This document shows positions 7,390-14,609 of a stretch of DNA of 19,275 nt, one piece after another. The position numbers and the translations under genes are program-made. The notes beneath the pieces were generated by a model. That model made no database searches, had not been told where the DNA came from, and saw only the letters and a list, made by a program, of their open reading frames with translations. The number at the start of each line of letters is the position of its first letter. Within the stretch, counting starts at the first letter, position 1. Location: NCBI GenBank assembly GCA_027729925.1, contig JAQCEB010000015.1:1-19275 (forward strand), read 5' to 3'. The DNA comes from Actinomycetota bacterium (GTDB lineage: Bacteria > Actinomycetota > Acidimicrobiia > Actinomarinales > Actinomarinaceae).

Positions 7390-7882
7390 AAGCTTTAATT
7401 CTTTGAAGTGGCCAATATCTGTATTTAACTTTCATTATTTTATCTAAATTTATAACACCTAAAGTTCTTGAATCACTTGTAGAGAGTTTTCTGTTATCAC
7501 CTAGAACAAAATACTCATTTTCATTAAGAGTTATCTGAACAAAATCATCAGTAGCCCCATTGCTCCAGTCTTTTTCAAGAGGGGAGGAATTGACTAAAAT
7601 ATTTCCATTGTCTGTAGAAATAGTTTCACCGGGTAGGCCAATAATTCTTTTAACAACATCAAATCCTTTTTCTTCATTTTTAAAAATGACAATGTCACCC
7701 CTTTTTAAGTTTCCAAAATTTTTTAAAGCTATAACATAGTCTTCTGACATAAGTTCGGGTAGCATACTATCTTCTTTAATTTCATATGTTAAAAATGATT
7801 TGTTTTCTCTCTTGAAAATTAAATATAAGAAAATAAAAAATAAAGTTTTAAAGTTGAAGATTCTTATAATGGTTTTAAACAT
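7382..7882 (-). CDS. sodX: S26 family signal peptidase, probable nickel superoxide dismutase maturation protease (SodX)
   Basis: A 166-residue type I signal peptidase. One N-terminal membrane segment lies at about residues 12-23 (KTLFFIFLYLIF). The catalytic Ser39 is in EDSMLPEL and the catalytic Lys79 in DVVKRIIGLPGE. The conserved C-terminal box is FVLGDNR...STSDSRTLG. The gene is head-to-head with sodN, only 40 bases apart. That arrangement is known for the dedicated peptidase that removes the Ni-SOD leader to expose the nickel-binding His. The general secretory signal peptidase remains an alternative, but the small size and position favour SodX. ATG 7882 is chosen. A TTG at 7912 would add ten residues and place the start inside the sodN promoter. 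Confidence 0.85.
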   Translation of the reverse strand: MFKTIIRIFNFKTLFFIFLYLIFKRENKSFLTYEIKEDSMLPELMSEDYVIALKNFGNLKRGDIVIFKNEEKGFDVVKRIIGLPGETISTDNGNILVNSSPLEKDWSNGATDDFVQITLNENEYFVLGDNRKLSTSDSRTLGVINLDKIMKVKYRYWPLQRIKAYE

Positions 7883-7922
7883 TTGTCTATTTAAAATTAT
7901 AATATAATACAAAAGGAGTTTT
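7883..7922. promoter_or_regulatory. Divergent promoter region between sodX and sodN
   Basis: This 40-base spacer carries two overlapping TATAAT boxes on the plus strand (7898-7903 and 7903-7908). The first would give a start near 7910 and a short leader that includes the sodN ribosome site AAAAGGAG at 7911-7918. On the minus strand TATAAT is readable at 7901-7896, giving a leader of only a few bases for sodX. The two -10 regions overlap, so both genes probably respond together. I see no clear regulator site. Confidence 0.5.
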
Positions 7923-8309
7923 ATGAATTTATTTAAACCTAAGAATGTAGCTTATGCTCATTGTGACTTACCATGTGGTGTTTATGATCCAGCACAAGCA
8001 AGGATTGAAGCTGAATCAGTTCTGAACGCTTCAAAAAAATATCACGATTCTGATGATGCTAGCTTTAAACAACGATGTGTCACTATTAAAGAAGAGAGAG
8101 CTGAAGAAGTTAAGCATCATCTTTGGGTTTTATGGACAGATTATTTTAAATCTGAACATATTGAAAAGTATCCAAATCTCCACGATTTGTTTTGGAAAGC
8201 AACAAAAAAAGCTGGTGAGGCAAAGAAAACTGAAGATCCAAAAGTTGGTGAAGAGTTACTTGCACTAATAGATGAAATTGATGTAATTTTTAAAGATTCT
8301 AAATCTTAA
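7923..8309 (+). CDS. sodN: Nickel-containing superoxide dismutase
   Basis: Ni-SOD converts superoxide to oxygen and hydrogen peroxide. The protein is 128 residues. A 12-residue leader (ending VAYA) is followed by the nickel hook HCDLPCGVYD, in which His13, Cys14 and Cys18 are the nickel ligands of the mature enzyme once the leader is cut. Mature length would be 116 residues, close to the 117 of Streptomyces Ni-SOD. The leader has no Sec-type hydrophobic core, as usual for this cytoplasmic enzyme. The remaining helical bundle is as expected, with the AQARIEAESV segment after the hook. A strong ribosome site lies four bases before the ATG. The gene is divergent from its probable protease and convergent with metG, overlapping the metG stop by four bases. 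Confidence 0.97.
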   Translation: MNLFKPKNVAYAHCDLPCGVYDPAQARIEAESVLNASKKYHDSDDASFKQRCVTIKEERAEEVKHHLWVLWTDYFKSEHIEKYPNLHDLFWKATKKAGEAKKTEDPKVGEELLALIDEIDVIFKDSKS

Positions 8310-9922
8310 TCAAATTTCTTAAACAGGAGTCCAATTTCTTCAAGTTTGACTCCTGTTTTAATTTTGTTTACACTCCATTCAAAATTCGAATCTCTTGGAA
8401 TTGAGTTTCTAACCTTAAGACTTGTTGTAGGCATAAAAGGGTAAAGCAAATTTGCACAAGAATCTATTGCAGTGAGTGCACTATATAAAATTCTTGAAGC
8501 CCTTTCTTTGTCACTTTTTAATACCTTCCATGGTTCTGTGTTATTTAAGTATGCATTTACTGTCGAAACAAATCTCATAGATTCTTGAAGTGCTGATTTA
8601 AGTTCTACTTTTTCAATTAATTTCCCAACAGATTCATAAGCTTTTTCAAACTGAGATATTAGTTCTTGATCTTCACTCGTTGCTTCTGAAAGTGATTGTA
8701 AGTCATCTATATTTTTGTTAATTAGTGTACTTACTCTTTGAACTAAATTTCCCCAAGTAGCAACAAGTTCTTCGTTGTTTCTTCTAATCATTTCATCTTC
8801 GCTTATTTCAGTGTCTGATTGTTCTGGAAGTGAAGATGCTAAGGCGTATCGTAAAGCATCTGGATTCCATTCGTCTAAGTATTCTTCTAGTGTTTTACCA
8901 ACTCCTCTGCTTGAGGAAGCTTTTTCACCTTTTATAAGAATATATTGATTTGCAGGTACATTTGTTGGAAGATTTAGTGCACCATATCCCAATAAAATAC
9001 ACGGCCAGATAACCGCATGAAAAGGTATATTATCTTTTCCGACAAAATAGTATGACTCTGCATCTTTATTCAGCCACCAGTCTTTCCACGAGTCTTCATT
9101 ATCGTTAAGTTTTGACCATTCTTTCGAAGCTGAAAGATACCCAATTACTGCTTCAAACCAAACATATATTTTTTTACCAGGACCTAATTCATCTACTGGT
9201 ATGGTTATACCCCAATCAAGATCTCTAGTTATAGCTCTGTCAATTAATCCTTCGTTGACAAATGATTTTGCCCAGTTTATAACATGTGGTCTCCAACCTT
9301 CTCTTGAATCAAGATAATCTCCTAGTTCTTTTTGAAGAGAACTTAGTTTAAGAAAAAAATGTTCAGTTTCTTTAAATTCCGCTTTGTTACCCGAGATTTT
9401 GCTAACTGGATTAATAAGTTCTTCAGGGTCTAGAGTCTTGCTACAATTGTCACACTGGTCACCTCGAGCTTCTTTGTATTCACAATAAGGGCAAATACCT
9501 TCTACGTATCTATCTGGTAAAAATCTATTTTCGCTTGGATCGTACGCTTGGATAGATTTCTGTTTTTCAATATAACCTTTTTCCAATAAAGTATTAAAAA
9601 TATCATGAACTACTTCAATATGAGTCTCCGTCATAGTAGTTGTATAGTTGTCCCAAGAAATATTTAATTTTTCCCAGTATCTTAAAAATTCTGCATGATA
9701 CTTGTTTACTATGTCTATAGGTTTAACTCCTTCGGCATCAGCCCTTACAGTAATTGGTGTACCATGAGCATCACTACCAGACACCATTATGACTTTATTT
9801 CCAATAATCCTATGGTATCTTGCAAATATATCTGCAGGCAAATATGCACCACCAATATGACCAAGATGTCTAGAACCACTAGCATATGGCCATGCAACTG
9901 AAACTAAAATATTTTTAGACAT
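8306..9922 (-). CDS. metG: Methionyl-tRNA synthetase
   Basis: A class I synthetase of 538 residues that charges tRNA-Met. The HIGH-type signature is H19-L-G-H22. A four-Cys zinc knuckle, C144xxC147 and C157xxC160, is of the CPYC...CDNC type. The second signature, normally KMSKS, reads KASSS at residues 334-338 (GEKASSSRG). The anticodon-binding helical domain follows (NNEELVATWGNLVQRV). There is no C-terminal EMAP/Trbp111-like tRNA-binding domain, which agrees with the shorter form of the family. The ATG at 9922 has no ribosome site; TATCCT ends exactly six bases before it, so the mRNA is probably leaderless. Its last residues overlap the sodN terminator and stop codon. Confidence 0.96.
   Translation of the reverse strand: MSKNILVSVAWPYASGSRHLGHIGGAYLPADIFARYHRIIGNKVIMVSGSDAHGTPITVRADAEGVKPIDIVNKYHAEFLRYWEKLNISWDNYTTTMTETHIEVVHDIFNTLLEKGYIEKQKSIQAYDPSENRFLPDRYVEGICPYCEYKEARGDQCDNCSKTLDPEELINPVSKISGNKAEFKETEHFFLKLSSLQKELGDYLDSREGWRPHVINWAKSFVNEGLIDRAITRDLDWGITIPVDELGPGKKIYVWFEAVIGYLSASKEWSKLNDNEDSWKDWWLNKDAESYYFVGKDNIPFHAVIWPCILLGYGALNLPTNVPANQYILIKGEKASSSRGVGKTLEEYLDEWNPDALRYALASSLPEQSDTEISEDEMIRRNNEELVATWGNLVQRVSTLINKNIDDLQSLSEATSEDQELISQFEKAYESVGKLIEKVELKSALQESMRFVSTVNAYLNNTEPWKVLKSDKERASRILYSALTAIDSCANLLYPFMPTTSLKVRNSIPRDSNFEWSVNKIKTGVKLEEIGLLFKKFD
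8321..8370 (+). terminator. sodN terminator located inside the 3' end of metG
   Basis: AAACAGGAGTC (8321-8331) and GACTCCTGTTT (8348-8358) are perfect 11-base inverted repeats around a 16-base loop, followed by the T-rich run TTAATTTTGTTT. The hairpin starts 11 bases after the sodN stop, in the right orientation for a factor-independent terminator. On the opposite strand the same bases encode the last residues of MetG. The loop is larger than ideal, and the T run is interrupted by AA and G. Confidence 0.65.
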
Positions 9923-10034
9923 GCATTAAGGATAGCTTATTTCTTGAATCATTAAATTTTTTTAATTTTCATGGGTAATTTTCAATAAATAAATAACACT
10001 ACCTAAAAGGAAAATTTTGATTTAGCATTAATTT
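9923..10034. promoter_or_regulatory. Divergent promoters for metG and the deoC operon
   Basis: The 112-base spacer holds a minus-strand -10 box TATCCT at 9934-9929, six bases before the metG ATG, and a plus-strand -10 box TAGCAT at 10023-10028, six bases before the deoC ATG. No convincing -35 boxes or ribosome sites are visible next to either. Both transcripts would start on the A of the start codon. The rest of the spacer is plain AT-rich sequence. Confidence 0.5.
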
Positions 10035-10979
10035 ATGTCTAAAACTGCTTTAAAAGCTAATAATAGCAAACTTGAATGGGTTGATGTTATAGAGCATGTA
10101 TACGAATCTAGAATAGATGCCGTAGGTTTAAATGAGAGGGTTGCGTCACTTGCAACTCGAAGTATAAAAAAAGAATCAAAACTTGAAGCTTTAAATATGA
10201 TTGTTTCAATGTGTGACTTAACAACACTAGAGGGAGAAGACACAAAGGGAAAAATTTCACAAATGTCAGCCAAAGCTGTTAAGCCAGATCCTGGTGATAA
10301 GTCAATTCCAAGTGTTGCTGCAGTTTGTGTATATCCTTCTTTAGTAAGTATTGCAAAAGAAAAAGTTAAAAATTCAAATGTTAAAGTTGCAGCTGTGTCA
10401 TCTTATTTTCCGAGTGGGCAAGTTCCGATGGATTCAAAAATATTAGATACAAAGTTTGCAATTGAAGAAGGCGCTGATGAAATTGATATTGTTATAAATA
10501 GAAAAGCTTTTCTTGAAGGAGATTACAGAAAAGTTTATGACGAAATTGTTGAATTAAAAGAAGTTTGTAAAGATGTTCATCTTAAAACAATATTAGAAGT
10601 TGGAGACTTAAGAACTTATGAAAACATAAGGAAAGCAAGTCTAATCTCCCTAGCAGCCGGGTCAGATTTTATTAAAACCTCAACTGGAAAATTAACAGTT
10701 GGTTCTTCCAGACAAGCTTGTTATGTAATGGCTAAAGCTGTTTTAGATTACGAATTATGGACAGGAGTTCAAGCAGGAATTAAAGTTGCTGGTGGTATAA
10801 GGGATGCTAAAGATGCTATTAGATACTTAGTTTTAATAAATGAAGAGATGGGAGATAACTGGTTAACTCCTGATTTGTTTAGGTTTGGTGCATCTAGTTT
10901 ACTTGATGATGTATTAAAACAAATTAGAAAATTAAAGACGGGTGCCTACCAAGCTAGTTATTATTTTCCTAGAGGTTAG
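10035..10979 (+). CDS. deoC: Deoxyribose-phosphate aldolase
   Basis: DeoC cleaves 2-deoxyribose-5-phosphate to glyceraldehyde-3-phosphate and acetaldehyde, the last step of deoxynucleoside salvage. This is a long-form member of 314 residues; the E. coli enzyme is about 260. It has an N-terminal extension of about 40 residues. The TIM-barrel signatures are clear: VAAVCVYPS, ADEIDIVIN, the Schiff-base lysine K214 in DFIKTSTGK, and K250 in GIKVAGGIRD, the proton-relay lysine. The start at 10035 has no ribosome site but sits six bases after a -10 box. It is followed after three bases by an aldehyde dehydrogenase, which would dispose of the acetaldehyde. Confidence 0.93.
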   Translation: MSKTALKANNSKLEWVDVIEHVYESRIDAVGLNERVASLATRSIKKESKLEALNMIVSMCDLTTLEGEDTKGKISQMSAKAVKPDPGDKSIPSVAAVCVYPSLVSIAKEKVKNSNVKVAAVSSYFPSGQVPMDSKILDTKFAIEEGADEIDIVINRKAFLEGDYRKVYDEIVELKEVCKDVHLKTILEVGDLRTYENIRKASLISLAAGSDFIKTSTGKLTVGSSRQACYVMAKAVLDYELWTGVQAGIKVAGGIRDAKDAIRYLVLINEEMGDNWLTPDLFRFGASSLLDDVLKQIRKLKTGAYQASYYFPRG

Positions 10980-10982
10980 AAC

Positions 10983-12422
10983 ATGGTAAATTGGAAATAT
11001 TCTGAATCGATTGAATCTTCTGAGATTGTAAACATTAAGAAAAAATATCAAAACTATATCGGTGGGAAATTTGTTGATCCTTCAAGTAAAAAATATTTAA
11101 ATACAGTATCTCCATCTACTGAAGAAATACTTTCTAAAATTCCGTTATCCAATCAAAAAGATATTGATAGTGCTGTAAAAGCAGCAAAAACTGGATTTGA
11201 AAAATGGTCTTCAATAACTCCTCAGGAAAGATCACAGTATTTGTTTAAAATTGCTCGTTTAATACAAGAAAGATCTAGAGAGTTTGCAGTTTTAGAGTCT
11301 ATTGATGGTGGTAAACCTATAAAAGAATCTAGAGATTTTGATTTACCTCAAGTAGCAGCAAACTTTTTTTATTTTGCTGGATGGGCTGATAAATTAGATA
11401 TTTCATGGAGTGCAAAAGAATTAAAACCTTATGGTGTTGTTGGACAAATTATCCCATGGAATTTTCCACTATTAATGCTTGCTTGGAAAATAGCTCCAGC
11501 ATTAGCTACAGGAAATACAGTAGTACTAAAACCAGCTGAAACTACATCCCTAACAGCTCTACATTTTGCAGAATTATGTCACGATGCGGGTTTACCAGCA
11601 GGTGTTGTAAATATAGTTTCAGGAGATGGCTCTACTGGTGCAAATATAGTAAACCATAAAGATATAAACAAGATTGCATTTACTGGCTCTACTCATGTAG
11701 GTAAATTAATCCAAAAATCTTTAGCAGGGAGAGATGTTGGGTTAACACTAGAATTGGGCGGAAAAGCAGCAAATATTGTTTATGAAGATGCTGCTATAGA
11801 TCAAGCTGTAGAAGGTGTTGTTAATGGAATATTTTTTAATCAAGGGCATGTGTGTTGTGCAGGTAGTAGGTTGTTACTGCAAGAATCAATTCATGATCAA
11901 TTTATCAAAAAACTTGAAAAGAGGATGCAAACATTAAGAGTAGGAAATCCATTGGATAAGAATACTGATATTGGAGCAATAAATTCTAAAGAACAATTAG
12001 ATAAAATAACAAGCCTTGTGAATGAGGGCGTATCTGACGGTGGTGACCTTTTTCAAATAGAATGTGAGTTACCTGGAAATGGTTTTTGGTTTAGACCAAG
12101 TTTATTTACAAATGTTCAACCATCTTACAGTATTGCAAGGGAAGAAATTTTTGGTCCTGTATTAACTACTTTAACTTTTAGAACGCCAGAGGAAGCAATT
12201 GAAATTGCGAACAATACAGAATATGGCTTATCTGCTGGAGTATGGACAGAAAAAGGCTCAAAAATCTTATGGACTGCTGACAGACTTGAAGCAGGAGTTG
12301 TATGGGCAAACACTTTTAATAAATTTGATCCCTCCTCTCCATTTGGTGGATATAAAGAATCCGGATTTGGAAGAGAGGGAGGCAGGCACGGACTCTTGTC
12401 ATACTTAAAGGCATCGTTATGA
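10983..12422 (+). CDS. NAD(P)-dependent aldehyde dehydrogenase, catalytic partner in the deoC operon
   Basis: A full-length aldehyde dehydrogenase of 479 residues. The oxyanion Asn is N160 (PWNFP), the general base is E257 (LELGG) and the nucleophile is C291 (GHVCCAGSR). The FTGST cofactor loop is at about 233-237, and EEIFGPVL lies near the C terminus. A likely substrate is acetaldehyde released by DeoC, giving acetate; this comes from context, since the family has broad specificity. It starts three bases after the deoC stop and ends with an ATGA overlap into a second, truncated ALDH gene. Together the two resemble the halves of the two-fold ALDH16 family. The N terminus has about 20 extra residues before KYQNYIGGKF, where most family members begin. 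Confidence 0.93.
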   Translation: MVNWKYSESIESSEIVNIKKKYQNYIGGKFVDPSSKKYLNTVSPSTEEILSKIPLSNQKDIDSAVKAAKTGFEKWSSITPQERSQYLFKIARLIQERSREFAVLESIDGGKPIKESRDFDLPQVAANFFYFAGWADKLDISWSAKELKPYGVVGQIIPWNFPLLMLAWKIAPALATGNTVVLKPAETTSLTALHFAELCHDAGLPAGVVNIVSGDGSTGANIVNHKDINKIAFTGSTHVGKLIQKSLAGRDVGLTLELGGKAANIVYEDAAIDQAVEGVVNGIFFNQGHVCCAGSRLLLQESIHDQFIKKLEKRMQTLRVGNPLDKNTDIGAINSKEQLDKITSLVNEGVSDGGDLFQIECELPGNGFWFRPSLFTNVQPSYSIAREEIFGPVLTTLTFRTPEEAIEIANNTEYGLSAGVWTEKGSKILWTADRLEAGVVWANTFNKFDPSSPFGGYKESGFGREGGRHGLLSYLKASL

Positions 12423-13246
12423 TAGAAATTAAAAAGACATATAAAAACTATGTAGATGGCAAATATGTTCGTTCTGAATCTGGTAAAACTTATTCAGTAA
12501 AACTTGGAAATGAACATTTTGAATTACCATTAACATCAAGAAAAGATATACGCGATGCAGTTGTCTCTTCTAAATCAGGATTTAAAAAATGGAATTCAAC
12601 ATCACCATACACTAGAACTCAGATTCTTTATAGGTTATCTGAAATGCTAGAGGGTAATAGAAAGAGTTATTTAAGTATTCTTCAAAATTCAAGTTTTACA
12701 AAAAAATATGCAGAAAAAGATTTTGAAAATTCGATTCAAAAAATTATATGGTTTGCTGGGTTAGCAGATAAATGGGAGCAACTAGTTGGAAACTTGAATC
12801 CAGTTTCAGGAGAATATTTTAATATTTCACATCAAAATCCAATAGGAGTTGTTTTTTCATTAAACAAAAATACAATTTCATTAAGTCAATTAATTTTAAG
12901 TATTCTTCCTCCACTTACAGTTGGATGCTCTGTTATCTCACTTTCAAATGACTCTGGATTACTTGCATTAAAATTTGCAGAAGATATTAACAACTCTGAT
13001 CTACCTCCTGGTGTTCTAAATATTTTGTCAGGAGATTTCACAAAATTAATTGACGACGTAAGCAAGCATGTTGAAATTAGTTTAGTAAGTATTCATGATA
13101 ATTTATCTCAAGAAGCGATTAAAAAAATAGAAGTTAACGCATCAGAGTCAGTTAAAAGAGTAAAAATTAATCCATCCACTGAAGGAATTTCTTCGATTCT
13201 ACCTTACTTAGAAACCAAAACAGTTTGGCATCCAAAAGGAACATAA
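12419..13246 (+). CDS. Truncated, non-catalytic aldehyde dehydrogenase-like protein
   Basis: A 275-residue protein with the N-terminal cofactor-binding fold of an ALDH. It starts YKNYVDGKYV, which mirrors YQNYIGGKFV in the upstream gene, and keeps the WFAGLADKWE and LPPGVLNILSGD segments. It lacks the PWNFP asparagine, the ELGG glutamate and the catalytic Cys, and ends where the catalytic domain would begin. It is therefore not an active dehydrogenase by itself. The frame is intact and tightly coupled to the active gene by the ATGA overlap, so it looks like a maintained pseudoenzyme, not decay. The summed length of the pair, 754 residues, is close to bacterial ALDH16, whose second fold is non-catalytic. 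A structural or scaffolding partner for the active subunit is the best guess. Confidence 0.85.
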   Translation: MIEIKKTYKNYVDGKYVRSESGKTYSVKLGNEHFELPLTSRKDIRDAVVSSKSGFKKWNSTSPYTRTQILYRLSEMLEGNRKSYLSILQNSSFTKKYAEKDFENSIQKIIWFAGLADKWEQLVGNLNPVSGEYFNISHQNPIGVVFSLNKNTISLSQLILSILPPLTVGCSVISLSNDSGLLALKFAEDINNSDLPPGVLNILSGDFTKLIDDVSKHVEISLVSIHDNLSQEAIKKIEVNASESVKRVKINPSTEGISSILPYLETKTVWHPKGT

Positions 13247-13293
13247 AAACTGTCTTATTCTTTTTCTAATATTAATTTATAACTCATACCCTG

Positions 13294-13327
13294 TATTAGG
13301 TACTTTGTTAATTCAAAGTACCTAATA
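13294..13327 (+). terminator. Perfect 14-bp hairpin after the deoC operon
   Basis: TATTAGGTACTTTG (13294-13307) and CAAAGTACCTAATA (13314-13327) are perfect inverted repeats around a six-base TTAATT loop. It lies 48 bases after the operon stop and just before the thioesterase promoter. The following bases (TATATTAG) are not a T run, so intrinsic termination is uncertain. It may instead be an operator for the next gene or an mRNA 3'-end stabiliser. Confidence 0.55.
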
Positions 13328-13332
13328 TATAT

Positions 13333-13344
13333 TAGAATCTAAAA
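13333..13344 (+). promoter_or_regulatory. -10 element for a leaderless thioesterase transcript
   Basis: TAGAAT at 13333-13338 is followed by exactly six bases and the ATG at 13345. No ribosome site is present. The perfect hairpin at 13294-13327 covers the -35 region, so a protein binding there would control this promoter. Confidence 0.45.
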
Positions 13345-13755
13345 ATGCAAGAAAATAATCTGGATAATTTACCAATTCCAAAAGTATATCTGGAGTTGGA
13401 GGGTGATTTTATTGAATTCAATAAGAATGAAGAATTTTTGATTTGTAAGTTTCCAGTTCTTGATAAATTTTTTAACCCTATGGAAGTTGTACTTGGTGGT
13501 ATTTTAGATGCCTATATGGACTGTACAATGGGACCACTAAGTTTTTTACTTGGAGAAATGGTTGTTACAAAAACTTTTAAAGCAAAATATATTAGACCCG
13601 TAACTGCTGGTTCAAAATTTGTCGTTTCTAAAGCTTGGAGAGAATCTATCAGCAACGAAGGATCTATATATAAAGCTGAATTATTTTTAGATAATGAAGA
13701 GCTTGCTGCTATTTCAGAAGGTTTATTTGTAGTACCTAAAAAAATTAAGTTCTAG
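13345..13755 (+). CDS. PaaI-like hotdog-fold thioesterase
   Basis: A 136-residue single-domain hotdog protein of the PaaI/acyl-CoA thioesterase group, which hydrolyses acyl-CoA thioesters. The central helix reads LGGILDAYMDCTMGPLSFLL, with D59 in the position of the catalytic acid in GGxxxxLxDxxxG-type enzymes. The strand pattern TFKAKYIRPVTAGSKFVVSKA and YKAELFLDNEELAAISEGLFVV is typical. The substrate cannot be predicted. It is monocistronic on this strand and overlaps the convergent EamA transporter gene by 11 bases at the 3' ends, which share an AT-rich end with no evident terminator. Confidence 0.8.
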   Translation: MQENNLDNLPIPKVYLELEGDFIEFNKNEEFLICKFPVLDKFFNPMEVVLGGILDAYMDCTMGPLSFLLGEMVVTKTFKAKYIRPVTAGSKFVVSKAWRESISNEGSIYKAELFLDNEELAAISEGLFVVPKKIKF

Positions 13756-14593
13756 AAAATTTAAAAGCTGAATAAATTACAATTACAATTCCTAAAACTT
13801 GTGACAAACTGATTAACTCTTTCAGGAATATATAACCAAACAATGTTGCAAAAATTGGGATAATATAAACCGTAATAGATCCAATTATTGTGCCTACTTC
13901 ATCAATCAAATTGTAAAAAGATAAAAAGGCTATTCCAGTAGAACCTATACCTAATAATAAAATTGGTATCAATGAATTATCAATAGTCGGAAATGACAAG
14001 TTAGAATTTCCTATTAACAAAAAAAAAGAAAATAAACTTGCATAACGAAGTGCCATTTTTAGTGTATTGATTGGTCCATATTCCTTTATTAAAGGTTGAA
14101 CAATATTTGCAGCGAATCCATAGCAAATAGAAGCTAACAACGCTAAAAAGGTTCCAACATTTAAATCGATATTTAAAGTTTCAATTCTAAATGAAAGTAA
14201 GGAAATACCTATAAATCCATAAAATAAATATGTTTTTTGTTTCTTATTAATTTTTTGTGCAAAAAATAGTACACCAAATAAACTTATAAAAATTGGTGTT
14301 GCTCCATTTATTAAACCAGCAAGATTTGATTGAATTGTTTCCTCTGCTTTAGCAAATAAATAAAATGGTAAAGTCATCCATAACATTCCTACTAGTGCTA
14401 AATTGAGGTGTTTTCTAATAGTAAATTTTTTATGATTTTTTCTTATAAGATTTATGAATATTGCACCTATAAAAATTCTATATGAAGAAATCTGTATAGG
14501 GTTTAAGTCAATCAAAGCGTATTTCATTAGTAAAAAGGAGGAGCCCCATAAAGAAGAAGTTAACAAAAGTTGAAAATAATTTTTTAGTTTCAT
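13745..14593 (-). CDS. EamA/DMT-superfamily membrane transporter
   Basis: A 282-residue integral membrane protein with about ten hydrophobic helices arranged as two EamA repeats. The first helix has the typical LLLTSSLWGSSFLLMKYAL and the second repeat begins near GTFLALLASICYGFAANIV. Family members export or import small metabolites such as amino acids, but the substrate cannot be read from sequence. ATG 14593 is chosen because GAAAGGG lies just before it. An ATG at 14620 in the same frame would start inside the predicted leader RNA and add nine polar residues. A structured leader of about 80 bases and a TATAAT box precede it, so expression is probably controlled at the RNA level. Confidence 0.85.
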   Translation of the reverse strand: MKLKNYFQLLLTSSLWGSSFLLMKYALIDLNPIQISSYRIFIGAIFINLIRKNHKKFTIRKHLNLALVGMLWMTLPFYLFAKAEETIQSNLAGLINGATPIFISLFGVLFFAQKINKKQKTYLFYGFIGISLLSFRIETLNIDLNVGTFLALLASICYGFAANIVQPLIKEYGPINTLKMALRYASLFSFFLLIGNSNLSFPTIDNSLIPILLLGIGSTGIAFLSFYNLIDEVGTIIGSITVYIIPIFATLFGYIFLKELISLSQVLGIVIVIYSAFKFSRT

Positions 14594-14594
14594 A

Positions 14595-14606
14595 ATCCCT
14601 TTCGGA
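14595..14606 (-). promoter_or_regulatory. Ribosome site of the transporter, partly paired
   Basis: UCCGAAAGGGAU on the minus strand contains the only ribosome-site candidate (AAAGGG, three bases before the ATG). It can fold as a small UCC/GGG stem capped by a GAAA tetraloop. This sits directly after the structured leader, where a riboswitch expression platform would be expected. The stem is only three base pairs. Confidence 0.35.
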
Positions 14607-14609
14607 CGC

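Noticed and set aside
7883..7912. A longer sodX starting at TTG 7912
   Set aside because: It would put the first codons inside the -10 region shared with sodN. The ATG at 7882 gives a normal N terminus before the membrane segment.
12411..12425. Programmed frameshift joining the two ALDH genes into one ALDH16 chain
   Set aside because: No slippery heptamer is present at the junction, and an ATGA overlap with a proper start codon explains the arrangement more simply.
12419..13246. Second ALDH gene as a decaying pseudogene
   Set aside because: The frame is uninterrupted for 275 codons, codon use looks like that of its neighbours, and it ends at a domain boundary. Loss of all catalytic residues together with a clean frame fits a pseudoenzyme better.
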